From contig JAPKYY010000137.1 of NCBI GenBank assembly GCA_026394095.1, positions 1-28,081 on the forward strand: a stretch of DNA of 28,081 nt, given 5' to 3'. The notes beneath the pieces were generated by a model. The model did not search any database. It was given only the letters and a program-made list of their open reading frames with translations, and was not told where the DNA came from. The position numbers and the translations under genes are program-made. This document shows, piece after piece, positions 8,039-15,347 of this stretch (positions within the stretch are counted from its first letter, which is position 1; the number at the start of each line of letters is the position of its first letter). The stretch comes from Acidobacteriota bacterium (lineage in GTDB: Bacteria; Acidobacteriota; Terriglobia; Bryobacterales; Bryobacteraceae).

Positions 8039-9075
8039 AGGTTCTGCGTGACTTTGGTTAATGAGCGGGGCTGATCTGGATTCAGACCCTTCTCGGTGGC
8101 AAGGTAACCTGCGAACAACTGCCCCGGAATGATGTACGGGATGGGTGTTAACAGTTCAGGGATGGCGACTGGAATCCGGAAGGCACGGCGCTTGGAGTCG
8201 AAGGCTGCCTTATTGCTCTTGTCCGTCACGAGAAGCGTCTCATGAGTTGTTGCATCCACGCGAGCCAGCAGTTCTGAGATCGGGTTCCAGGTTACTCCGG
8301 ACGGGGCGAAGACAAAAGCAGGAAAGTGCGGGTCTACCATGGCGATGGGGCCATGCAGAAGATCGGCGCTCGAGAAGCGCTCGGCGATCACGTAGCAGGT
8401 CTCCATCATCTTTAGGGCGAACTCGAAGGCATTGGCGTAGTTGAGACCACGGCCGACAACTACAGCGTGCTGCATAAAGCGATAGCGGCCCGCCATTGCA
8501 GCTACCTGAGGCTCCAGCTTCAGGGCCTTTGCTGCAAGCTCGGGGAGCTTTTCAAGGTCTTTGAGTGCGAGTTTGCCGCCAAGGGCGTAGGCCAACATGT
8601 ACATCGCAAGCAATTGTCCGGTGTAGGTTTTGGTTGCAGCGACTGACTTTTCTTTACCTGCCCGCACGAGAATGGTTGCGTGGCCGAGCTTTGCCAGGGT
8701 GGAATCTGGCTCGTTGGTGATGCCGAGGGTGAATGCCCCGCATTCCTTGGCCCGCTCGAGCACGATGTTGGTGTCGGTGGATTCGCCAGACTGCGAAATG
8801 CCAACTACCAGGGTGTCTTCGAGGTCGAGTTTTGCTCCATAGAGGGTGTAGATGCTGGGTGCGGACAGCGAGACCGGGATGCCGGTTAGAAGTTCCAGCA
8901 GGTAGCGTCCAAACTGTGCAGCATTGTCGCTGGTTCCGCGGGCAGCCAGGATGATCATCCGTGGTGGATAGGCTTCGAACTGCTGCTTGAGCTTTTCGAT
9001 GCCTTTCCATTCCTGCTTCAGTGTTTTGGCCAAGGCCTCAGGCTGTTGGCGGATCTCTTCAAGCATCTTCGACAT
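8035..9075 (-). CDS. SIS-domain sugar-phosphate isomerase/deaminase (GlmS C-terminal-like)
   Basis: The 346-residue protein has two SIS domains like the isomerase half of GlmS but lacks the N-terminal glutaminase domain, so it is more likely a glucosamine-6-phosphate deaminase (NagB-II type) or related sugar isomerase than GlmS itself. Visible motifs are ARGTSDNAAQFG, ISQSGESTDT, ATKTYTGQ and LLHGPIAMV, with a C-terminal tail GLNPDQPRSLTKVTQ that matches the catalytic tail of the family. The ATG at 9075 was chosen because MSKMLEEIRQQPEAL is the usual N-terminus and GGAGG lies 12 bases upstream; a GTG at 9126 would add 17 unlikely residues and sits inside an inverted repeat. The gene is monocistronic, facing the small VWFA-operon protein. 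Confidence 0.85.
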   Translation of the reverse strand: MSKMLEEIRQQPEALAKTLKQEWKGIEKLKQQFEAYPPRMIILAARGTSDNAAQFGRYLLELLTGIPVSLSAPSIYTLYGAKLDLEDTLVVGISQSGESTDTNIVLERAKECGAFTLGITNEPDSTLAKLGHATILVRAGKEKSVAATKTYTGQLLAMYMLAYALGGKLALKDLEKLPELAAKALKLEPQVAAMAGRYRFMQHAVVVGRGLNYANAFEFALKMMETCYVIAERFSSADLLHGPIAMVDPHFPAFVFAPSGVTWNPISELLARVDATTHETLLVTDKSNKAAFDSKRRAFRIPVAIPELLTPIPYIIPGQLFAGYLATEKGLNPDQPRSLTKVTQNL

Positions 9076-9100
9076 GGAAAAAAATGACCTCCAGAAGGGA

Positions 9101-9140
9101 GAAGGGGCGTCTGATGTGAATTTCACAAGAGCGCCCCTTC
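9101..9140 (-). promoter_or_regulatory. Nested inverted repeat in the leader of the SIS-domain gene
   Basis: The outer arms GAAGGGGCG (9101-9109) and CGCCCCTTC (9132-9140) are perfect complements. They can be extended by TCT/AGA with one bulged base. In the centre is the near-perfect palindrome TGTGAATTTCACA (9115-9127). The whole lies 26 bp upstream of the preferred ATG and just before the GGAGG ribosome-binding site. As RNA it would form a long GC-rich stem capped by TGTG/CACA; as DNA the centre looks like a dimeric operator. No T-run follows in the gene direction, so it is not a terminator for transcripts coming from the photolyase operon. Function is inferred from position only. Confidence 0.5.
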
Positions 9141-9204
9141 GCCGCGTCGTTCGGGAATATCCCTAGCTTTTTTACTTCTTTGTCCCCTTCGAATCGGGGT
9201 ATTT

Positions 9205-10629
9205 CTAGAATAACATCTGCTGGCGGCTTTGCTTCTTTGGTGGCGCTTTTTTGGCAGCTGCTTTTTTGCGGCTTCCGTGCTTTTTTAGAACCGTGCGGGC
9301 TTCTTCGCGGGTGCCCGTCTGCTTTCTTACAGCGCCAATTCGGGCGCGGGCTAACGCAATCGCTTCCTTATGATCGACAATCGGAGGCGGATAGTTTTGA
9401 AGATCTCCCAGCCACTCCTTAACAAAGACACCGTCGGGATCCTGATCTGCCTGTTGCTTGATTGGTGAATACATCCGCAGGGTGTTAATGCCGGTGGTGC
9501 CGGACTGCATTTGAAACTGGCTGTAGTGGATGCCGGGCTCGTAGTCGACAAAGAGTTTGGCCAGATGCAGGGCGGGCTTTGGCCAGTGCAGCCAGAGATG
9601 GTAGGACGCAAAGCTTACAAGCATGGCGCGCATTCTGAAATTGATCCACCCGGTTTGGTTGAGCATTCGCATGCAGGCATCGATGAGTGGGTAGCCTGTC
9701 TGACCTGCCTTCCAGGCTTCAAACCATTCTTCGTTCCAGTGTGGCTCGCGCATTCCGTCGTAGGCGCGGACGAAATTTTCGAATTCGATGCGCGGGTCGT
9801 CTTCCATCTTTTGCATGAAATGACAACGCCAGTGCAGGCGGGCGTCGAAGGCCCGGAGAGCGCGCTTCCAGGTGGGAGGGTCAAAGTCGTTTAAGGTGGC
9901 AACGCGGCGGCGAGTGGCTTGTACCACCTGACGCGTCGAAAGGTTGCCGTAGGCGAGGTAGGGTGACAAGCGGCTGCAGCTGGTTTCTGCGGTTAGGGGG
10001 CTCGACATTTCCATGTGGTAGCGTACGCCTCGCGCCGATAGAAAGCTATCGAGAGTTTCAAAGGCCTCTCGTTCTCCGCCACGTTGCGCGAGATTTCGGA
10101 GGTCCGGGCCAATGCCAAGATCCTTCGCGGTTGGAATCTGTGTGCCGGCAATTGATGGGGTGAGGCGGGCGGGGGCGTCTACGATGGGCTCAGCCATGCG
10201 GTCTTCCCAGTTTCGAGACCAGCCGTCGCGGGATTTGAGCCGCCTCACAACGCCACCTGCCGGGTACTCCGTGAAAGGTGTATTGGTTTCTTTCGCCCAC
10301 TTGCGTACGCGTCGATCACGCTGGTAGGTCACCCAGTTGCCGGACTCTTCGTGGGCCCAGAGATGGGCCACGGGCAAATGCCGCAACACGTCCACCGCCT
10401 CCCCTACTTTCACCACCAGGCCCTGGCCCAGGCGACGTAATTGCTGATCGAGCTCAACGAGGCTTGCCCGTACAAAGGTGAAGTGGGAGGGGTCAAAATC
10501 AGGGGAAGCCAGCCACTCTGGTTCGATGATGTAGAGCGGCAAGACAGGGCCCCGGCGCGATGCCTCCAGCAGCGGCCGATGGTCTTCGATGCGGAGGTCG
10601 CGCTTAAACCAAACAACCTGATAGCTCAT
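9205..10629 (-). CDS. Cryptochrome/photolyase family protein, divergent, with basic tail
   Basis: The 474-residue protein begins with a photolyase alpha/beta domain (MSYQVVWFKRDLRIEDHRPL) and continues with the all-helical FAD domain. Flavin-domain landmarks include SRLSPYLAYGNLS, a WRCHF segment, CMRMLNQTGWINFRMRAML, and YEPGIHYSQFQMQSGTTGIN followed by TLRMYSPIKQ. Compared with the classic CPD photolyase block (DGD-A-NNggWQW), the YEPGIHYSQFQ segment lacks the NN and WQW residues, and NFRMR replaces HNRxRM, so this belongs to a divergent branch whose substrate cannot be assigned here. The last 26 residues are Lys/Arg-rich and end in QQMLF. Its ATG overlaps the stop of the upstream antenna-domain gene (ATGA). 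It could be a repair enzyme or a blue-light sensor. Confidence 0.88.
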   Translation of the reverse strand: MSYQVVWFKRDLRIEDHRPLLEASRRGPVLPLYIIEPEWLASPDFDPSHFTFVRASLVELDQQLRRLGQGLVVKVGEAVDVLRHLPVAHLWAHEESGNWVTYQRDRRVRKWAKETNTPFTEYPAGGVVRRLKSRDGWSRNWEDRMAEPIVDAPARLTPSIAGTQIPTAKDLGIGPDLRNLAQRGGEREAFETLDSFLSARGVRYHMEMSSPLTAETSCSRLSPYLAYGNLSTRQVVQATRRRVATLNDFDPPTWKRALRAFDARLHWRCHFMQKMEDDPRIEFENFVRAYDGMREPHWNEEWFEAWKAGQTGYPLIDACMRMLNQTGWINFRMRAMLVSFASYHLWLHWPKPALHLAKLFVDYEPGIHYSQFQMQSGTTGINTLRMYSPIKQQADQDPDGVFVKEWLGDLQNYPPPIVDHKEAIALARARIGAVRKQTGTREEARTVLKKHGSRKKAAAKKAPPKKQSRQQMLF

Positions 10630-11030
10630 TTGTCAAAAACAATGGGTTCCACGCGCTTCCAGTAGCGGGAGAAACGTTTTAGATCCAAGTTGCCGCGATA
10701 GTTTACAAAGGGTAGGGCTGGCAATACTTCTACTGGCAGCTGCGCTTCGAGCTTTTGAACGTGGGCGCGAAAGCGGGGATTGACGCTATCGACCGTTATG
10801 ATTTTGGTCGGCTGCTTTTCGAGCAGCCGGGCGACAACGTTGCCCCGTTCGATTTCAGTTGGTAGCTCAAGCAGCGTTTCGTAGAGGAAGGCGATCCGCT
10901 TGAGGCTCCACTCTTCGGCTTCGATCTCCTCTTCATCGAAGACAAAAAGGGCGTCAGCTTTTGGGTACTTCAGGTAGGCCGGGTTGTCGGCGGCCAGGCA
11001 ATCCGGGTGTAACCAGATCCATTCGCTCAT
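10626..11030 (-). CDS. Stand-alone photolyase alpha/beta (antenna-like) domain protein
   Basis: The 134-residue protein resembles only the N-terminal alpha/beta domain of photolyases. It opens with WIWLHPDCL, then ALFVFDEEEIEAEEWSLKRI, which parallels the strand and helix where photolyases read VFVxDxxxL...S.kRxxFLxEsL, followed by FLYETLLELP. It ends with DLKRFSRYWKRVEP, which resembles the linker leading to the flavin domain. No flavin-domain motif follows. The upstream gene encodes exactly the missing flavin domain, in reversed gene order, and the two overlap by ATGA. The simplest reading is a two-subunit photolyase or a regulatory subunit. The domain call rests on local resemblance, so confidence is moderate. 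Confidence 0.72.
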   Translation of the reverse strand: MSEWIWLHPDCLAADNPAYLKYPKADALFVFDEEEIEAEEWSLKRIAFLYETLLELPTEIERGNVVARLLEKQPTKIITVDSVNPRFRAHVQKLEAQLPVEVLPALPFVNYRGNLDLKRFSRYWKRVEPIVFDK

Positions 11031-11818
11031 CGCGCCTCGATTCGGAACAGCTTCGATTCGAGCTGTTCATAGCTGCCTTCAAAATCGCAACGGCCTCTGA
11101 CGGGGCAGCGCTTGCAGTGCAGTCCATGGGTGTATTTCTCAAGGTTTTCGCGATTGAAGAAGTAGGGTTTGTGTGAGAAGGTGCTTGCTACCCACTGCCA
11201 GGAGAGGTTGTTCGATGCCGGGTCGCCATCGAGTAAGTGCGAGAGAAAGAATGCTGCACCAGCCTGCCAGCGTACACGCCGGAAATGAACTACGTAAGCG
11301 GCAAACCACATGCGGGCGTGGTTGTGCAGGTATCCAGTGGATCTGAGTTCGCGCACGAAGGAATCGATGCAGGCAAGGCCGGTTTCGCCGGTTGCGATAT
11401 CGGCTGGCAATTGCGAGGCGTAGGCACCGGGAGGAAGGCCGGTCTTGGGTTCTTCACGATCTTCCCAAACGCCTTTGCCCATTGCTGCGTAGAGGCGCTG
11501 CCAATAGTCGCGCCAGGCGAGTTCGGTCACAAACTTCGCTGCGTGCAATCTGTCTTTTACCATGGCGAAAGCGAATTCTTTGGCTTGGGTAAGGGTTAAA
11601 ATTCCGTGCCGGATGTAGGGCGAGAGGCGCGAGACATGGCCATCGAGGTAGTTGCGGTCAAAGCCGTAGCGATCGGGTTGAATTGCGGCCAGAACTGCTT
11701 CGCCCGCTTCGCGGCCTCCTGGGATTGGGCTGATTTGGGCATCGCGAGCTGCGGCAGTGGGGAATTCCTGCGCCAGGTATTCTGCCAATTCCTGACGGCT
11801 CGCAAAGCTCCGCTCCAT
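11027..11818 (-). CDS. Stand-alone photolyase FAD-binding domain protein with Cys cluster
   Basis: The 263-residue protein is the helical flavin domain of a photolyase without the usual N-terminal antenna domain. Classic motifs are present in order: SRLSPYIRHG (63-72), ELAWRDYW (99-106), GYLHNHARMW (162-171), DGDPASNNLSWQW (197-209) and KPYFFNREN (217-225). The NN and WQW residues around the flavin are retained, unlike in the 474-residue neighbour. After the flavin domain comes a C-x2-C-x5-C cluster (Cys235, 238, 244) and a single further Cys150; four cysteines in total could hold a metal or Fe-S cluster. The ATG at 11818 was chosen because it overlaps the DUF2256 stop (TGATG) and starts [11 protein letters not shown]; a longer frame to 11899 would run through the DUF2256 gene. 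Confidence 0.87.
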   Translation of the reverse strand: MERSFASRQELAEYLAQEFPTAAARDAQISPIPGGREAGEAVLAAIQPDRYGFDRNYLDGHVSRLSPYIRHGILTLTQAKEFAFAMVKDRLHAAKFVTELAWRDYWQRLYAAMGKGVWEDREEPKTGLPPGAYASQLPADIATGETGLACIDSFVRELRSTGYLHNHARMWFAAYVVHFRRVRWQAGAAFFLSHLLDGDPASNNLSWQWVASTFSHKPYFFNRENLEKYTHGLHCKRCPVRGRCDFEGSYEQLESKLFRIEAR

Positions 11819-11976
11819 CACGCCTGCCCCTTGGCTGTCGCCTTGTTGCCACGGCAACGGTCGCTGCAATAAAGCACGTGTTCCCAGTCTCGTTCCCATT
11901 TTTTACGCCACACAAATGGACGCTGGCAAACGAGACAGATCTTGGTTGGTAGGTTTTGTTTCTTGACGCCCTGCAT
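11818..11976 (-). CDS. DUF2256-type small zinc-ribbon-like protein
   Basis: A 52-residue frame, easily missed for its size. It contains [16 protein letters not shown] (residues 12-27) and YCSDRCR (36-42), giving two CxxC/CxxxC pairs suited to binding one zinc ion, with the W-R-K-K-W core and CSDRCR end that mark the DUF2256 family. That family is commonly found next to cryptochrome/photolyase genes, and here it heads the photolyase operon. Its TGA shares one base with the ATG of the flavin-domain gene (TGATG), so translation is probably coupled. GGGAG lies about 12 bases before the ATG, a loose ribosome-binding site. It begins 33 bp after the serA stop, so read-through from serA is possible. 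Function is unknown; a nucleic-acid or partner-binding adaptor is a guess. Confidence 0.85.
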   Translation of the reverse strand: MQGVKKQNLPTKICLVCQRPFVWRKKWERDWEHVLYCSDRCRGNKATAKGQA

Positions 11977-12009
11977 ACCCGAGCTATTACTCCCGGGGAC
12001 AGCGAGAGC

Positions 12010-13596
12010 CTAGAATTCGATGTTGCGTGCCTGGCGGATATTCGGGTTCTCGAGCAACTGTGCAAGCACGTGCTCTGGAACCGCTGCGTCGCACGAGATG
12101 ATTGCCGTTGCTCTTGCGTGGCCACCCTCTTGCGTTGCGGACTCTTCCCGGCCTAGCGAGAAATTGGCAATGTTGATGCCATTCTTGCCCATCACCGTCC
12201 CTATGTATCCGATGACTCCGGGTACGTCGAGATTTTTTAGATAAAGCAAATAGCCGTCGAGGGGTGCTTCGCAATAGATCCCGTCCACATTGAGCAAACG
12301 GGGCTTATCGAGAATCATCGCGCCTTCAACGCTGGTCTTGCCGGCTGAGGTTTCTACTTCGATACGAATGGAGTCGCTGTGGCCGGAGCGCAGCAGATGG
12401 TTCTCAGTGATGTTCAAACCGCGATCGCCAGCAATTTGCATGGCATTGATCAAATTCGCTTTGCTTGCGAGTGAACGCTGGAGCAAGCCACTCAACCCTG
12501 CGTTGCGAACCAGCGTTGTGTTCAGTTCTGCCACGCGGCCATGGTAGGTAAAGCGCACCATGACTGGATTGGAATCACTGATGAAGGATGCAAAGGTACC
12601 GAGACGCTCTGCCAGGGAAATGTATGGGCCGAGAGCGCGGTATTGCTCAGGCGAAAGCGCCGGCATGTTGACGGCATTGATTGCGACGCCGTTCTGCAAG
12701 TACTCGGCAACCTGTTCTGCAATGCGGATACCGACGATTTCCTGTGCTTCTTCGGTGGAGCCGCCGATGTGCGGAGTGGCAATCAGGTTCTCCTGCTTCA
12801 GCAAGGGGTGATCGGAAGGCAAGGGCTCAGGATCAAACACGTCGAGTGCGGCCCCACCCAGCTTGCCCGAATCCAGACCTTTCAAGAGGTCATCCAGATC
12901 GATCAACTCACCGCGGGCGCAATTGACAATGCGCGCGCCGTCTTTCATCTTGGCGATGGTTTCAGCGTTGACCATCTTTGTGGTCTCGGGGGTGAGAGCC
13001 ACGTGCAACGTGATGTAGTCGCTCTGGGCAAACAGAGTGTTGAGGTCAACAAGCGTGACACTCAGATCTTCTGCCTGCTGTGTGCTGACGTAAGGGTCGG
13101 CAGCGATAATCCGCATTCCGAAATTACGTACGCGCATCACGACTTCGCGGCCGATGGACCCGAGGCCCGCAACACCGAGGGTCTTGCCACGCAGCTCGGT
13201 ACCGATGAACTTGCGCTTTTCCCATTTGCCGGCCTTGGTGGACTGGCTTGCGTTCGGAATCGAACGTGCCATGGCCAGCATGAGGCCCACCGTATGTTCG
13301 GCAACAGAAATTGCGTTACCGCCAGGGGTGTTCATTACCAGGATGCCGCCGTTGGTGGCAGCCTGCAGATCTACGTTATCGACGCCAACGCCGGCGCGTC
13401 CGACGACACGCAGCTTGGGAGCCTTCTTGATCAAATCGGCATTTACCTTGACGGCAGAGCGCACCAGCAGTGCGTCGCAGTCGGAGAGGTGGTCCTGATA
13501 AGTCTTCGGGTCGGCCTGAATTACAGTCCATCCGGGTACAGCGGCTAGCAGGTCAAAGCCAGCTTGAGCAATGGGTTCGGCAACAAGAATCTTCAT
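12010..13596 (-). CDS. serA: D-3-phosphoglycerate dehydrogenase
   Basis: This cytosolic enzyme oxidises 3-phosphoglycerate to 3-phosphohydroxypyruvate with NAD, the first step of serine synthesis. The 528-residue length and layout match the long form with an extra allosteric-substrate-binding-like domain and a C-terminal ACT domain. Landmarks are VVGRAGVGVDNVD, the NAD-binding GLGSIGREV at about residues 143-151, the catalytic-region NCARGELID, and TPHIGGSTEEAQ with the catalytic His. The ACT domain spans about residues 450-525 (DVPGVIGYIGTVMGKNGINIANF), so serine feedback is plausible. It starts 6 bp after the aminotransferase gene on the same strand, which points to a serine operon. The downstream photolyase operon is only 33 bp away with no clear terminator between them. 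Confidence 0.96.
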   Translation of the reverse strand: MKILVAEPIAQAGFDLLAAVPGWTVIQADPKTYQDHLSDCDALLVRSAVKVNADLIKKAPKLRVVGRAGVGVDNVDLQAATNGGILVMNTPGGNAISVAEHTVGLMLAMARSIPNASQSTKAGKWEKRKFIGTELRGKTLGVAGLGSIGREVVMRVRNFGMRIIAADPYVSTQQAEDLSVTLVDLNTLFAQSDYITLHVALTPETTKMVNAETIAKMKDGARIVNCARGELIDLDDLLKGLDSGKLGGAALDVFDPEPLPSDHPLLKQENLIATPHIGGSTEEAQEIVGIRIAEQVAEYLQNGVAINAVNMPALSPEQYRALGPYISLAERLGTFASFISDSNPVMVRFTYHGRVAELNTTLVRNAGLSGLLQRSLASKANLINAMQIAGDRGLNITENHLLRSGHSDSIRIEVETSAGKTSVEGAMILDKPRLLNVDGIYCEAPLDGYLLYLKNLDVPGVIGYIGTVMGKNGINIANFSLGREESATQEGGHARATAIISCDAAVPEHVLAQLLENPNIRQARNIEF

Positions 13597-13602
13597 TCGG
13601 GT

Positions 13603-14787
13603 CTAGACAGCAACTGGTTCCTTGGTAGTTTCTTTAGCTAAGGCCGCCGCGGCATACACGTTTTGAACTGCGGCCACGCCGCGTCCAAACTCCACGGGTT
13701 GACCGTGGGCCGCGAGGATGATTTCGAGTTCGGCGACCATTGCAAAGAGGTCGGCGAAATCGAAGTAGCCAAGGTGCGCGACTCGGAAGATCTGTCCCTT
13801 CATCGAGCCCTGACCGTTGGCAATGATGGACCCGAAGCGGTTGCGGAAGTCCTTGACGATCACGCTGGAATCCATACCCGCAGGGGCACAGATTGCGGTG
13901 ACCGAAGAGCCGGGGTTCTTCCCGGAAAACAACTCAAGGCCCAGAGCCGTAGCGGCAGCGCGGGTTGCGGTGGCCAGCAACTGGGCATTTTTGATCAGGT
14001 TGTCCATGCCGAGGTTCTTGATGTACTTCAAGGCCTCATCCATAGCCAACACGAGACTTACGGCAGGCGTCCAGGCGCTCTCGCCATTGAGAGCATTCTT
14101 GCGCTCGCGCCGCAAATCAAAGTAAAAACGTGCGTTTTTGGATTCTTCCATACGCTTCCAGGCACGTTCGCTCACCGAGAGGAAGGCAAGTCCTGGAGGA
14201 ATCATAAACGCCTTCTGTGAACCGCCAATGACAATGTCGAGGCCCCACTCATCAATTTTGAGCGGCATGGTTCCAAGGCCGGTAATCGCGTCAATCACGA
14301 AGAGGGCATCGGTCTTGCGTACGACTTTCGCCATTCCTTCGATGTCGTGTGCGGCACCGGTGGAGGTTTCAGACGCCTGTACGAAGACGCCACGGATGTT
14401 GGGATTGGCTTCCAGGGCAGCGGCCACCTGTTCTGGTGTAACGACGCTGCCGTAGGGCTGCTCGATGACTGTGGGCTTCAGGCCGAAGGCCTTTGTCAGG
14501 GCCGTCCAGCGTTCGCCGAATTTTCCGGCGGTGCAAACCAGCACTTCTTCGCCGCAAGAGAAGCAGTTCTGAATGGAAGCTTCCATTGCCCCGGATCCGG
14601 ACGCAACCAGCACGATTACGTCATTCTGCGTCTGCATGACTTCTTTGAGGCCGGACAGCACCGACTTGTAAACCTTGCGGAAATCTTCAGTGCGGTGATG
14701 GATATCCGAACCCATCATGGCGTGAAGAGCCTGAGGCAAAAGTGGTGTTGGTCCCGGGGTTAGTAGGCGATTTTTCTTGATGTACAT
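13603..14787 (-). CDS. Class V aminotransferase (alanine-glyoxylate / serine-pyruvate type), probable SerC substitute
   Basis: The 394-residue PLP enzyme starts with the family hallmark NRLLTPGPTPLLPQA. The PLP region shows VASGSGAMEASI (about 61-72), ETSTGAAHDI (140-149), VIDAITGLG (164-172), and the Schiff-base lysine Lys192 in GGSQKAFMIPPGLAF. This family includes alanine-glyoxylate and serine-pyruvate aminotransferases; in several bacterial lineages it is encoded with serA and is thought to perform the phosphohydroxypyruvate to phosphoserine step. The 6-bp gap to serA supports that reading here. It is not the classic SerC sequence. It is transcribed divergently from the yqeY-like gene across a gap of about 60 bp. 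Confidence 0.9.
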   Translation of the reverse strand: MYIKKNRLLTPGPTPLLPQALHAMMGSDIHHRTEDFRKVYKSVLSGLKEVMQTQNDVIVLVASGSGAMEASIQNCFSCGEEVLVCTAGKFGERWTALTKAFGLKPTVIEQPYGSVVTPEQVAAALEANPNIRGVFVQASETSTGAAHDIEGMAKVVRKTDALFVIDAITGLGTMPLKIDEWGLDIVIGGSQKAFMIPPGLAFLSVSERAWKRMEESKNARFYFDLRRERKNALNGESAWTPAVSLVLAMDEALKYIKNLGMDNLIKNAQLLATATRAAATALGLELFSGKNPGSSVTAICAPAGMDSSVIVKDFRNRFGSIIANGQGSMKGQIFRVAHLGYFDFADLFAMVAELEIILAAHGQPVEFGRGVAAVQNVYAAAALAKETTKEPVAV

Positions 14788-14846
14788 AATGGAATTTGCA
14801 ACAAAACGGGTATTCCGGGGGTGTATTCACTAGAATAGCAAACAGC

Positions 14847-15293
14847 ATGAGTTTGACAGAGCGTATCCAGAAGGACATGGTCGAGGCGATGAAGGCAAAG
14901 CAAGAGCTGCGCCTGAGCGTCGTTCGCGCCATCAAGACGGCCCTATTGAAATACAAGGCCGACAATATGAAAGACCCGGACGAGGCAGCCGAGCAAGCGA
15001 TGCTTAAGACGCTCGCCAAGCAGCGGATGGATTCGATGGAGCAGTTCAAGAACGGGAACCGTCCGGAACTGGCTGAGAAAGAAGCCGCAGAGCTTGAGAT
15101 CATCGAAGGCTATCTGCCGCAGAAGGCTAGCGCCGAAGACATCGCCGCAGCTGTAGAAGCTGCTATTGCTGAAACAGGAGCAACGGGTAAAGCGCAGATG
15201 GGCCTTGTGATGAAGGCTGCTACCGCCAAGCTGGCTGGGAAGAATGTTGACGGCAAGGCGCTGAGCGAGCTGGTGAAGTCCAAGCTGCCGTAG
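14847..15293 (+). CDS. GatB/YqeY domain protein
   Basis: The 148-residue protein is the stand-alone version of the GatB C-terminal (YqeY) helical domain, which in GatB contacts tRNA. Landmarks are LTERIQKDMVEAMKAK, RLSVVRAIKTAL, EAAELEIIEGYLPQ and GKAQMGLVMKAATAKLAGKNVDG, the last being the tRNA-binding-type tail. Stand-alone YqeY proteins are widespread and of uncertain role. The ATG at 14847 was chosen because it begins the usual N-terminus; a longer frame from 14796 would overlap the divergent promoter region. No ribosome-binding site is evident, and TAGAAT (14831-14836) lies just 10 bases before the ATG, which would fit a leaderless or very short-leader transcript. Confidence 0.9.
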   Translation: MSLTERIQKDMVEAMKAKQELRLSVVRAIKTALLKYKADNMKDPDEAAEQAMLKTLAKQRMDSMEQFKNGNRPELAEKEAAELEIIEGYLPQKASAEDIAAAVEAAIAETGATGKAQMGLVMKAATAKLAGKNVDGKALSELVKSKLP

Positions 15294-15347
15294 GATCTGG
15301 CACTTTAGAAAACATTGGACAAGATCAGACGCAGCCTGCCCCAATAG

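Noticed and set aside
9076..9126. GTG start at 9126 for the SIS-domain protein
   Set aside because: It adds 17 unusual residues, has no ribosome-binding site, and lies within the inverted repeat; ATG 9075 follows GGAGG.
9075..9140. glmS-type ribozyme or riboswitch upstream of the SIS-domain gene
   Set aside because: The leader is far too short and shows only a simple inverted repeat, with none of the glmS ribozyme core layout.
9184..9199. CCCC...GGGG hairpin after the photolyase operon
   Set aside because: The stem is only 4 bp and there is no T-run in the operon direction, so a terminator cannot be claimed.
11819..11899. N-terminal extension of the flavin-domain protein to 11899
   Set aside because: It runs inside the DUF2256 gene in another frame. 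The ATG at 11818 overlaps the DUF2256 stop and gives a normal N-terminus.
12541..13548. 335-codon open frame antisense to serA
   Set aside because: serA is unmistakable on the other strand with all motifs; the antisense translation has no domain-like pattern.
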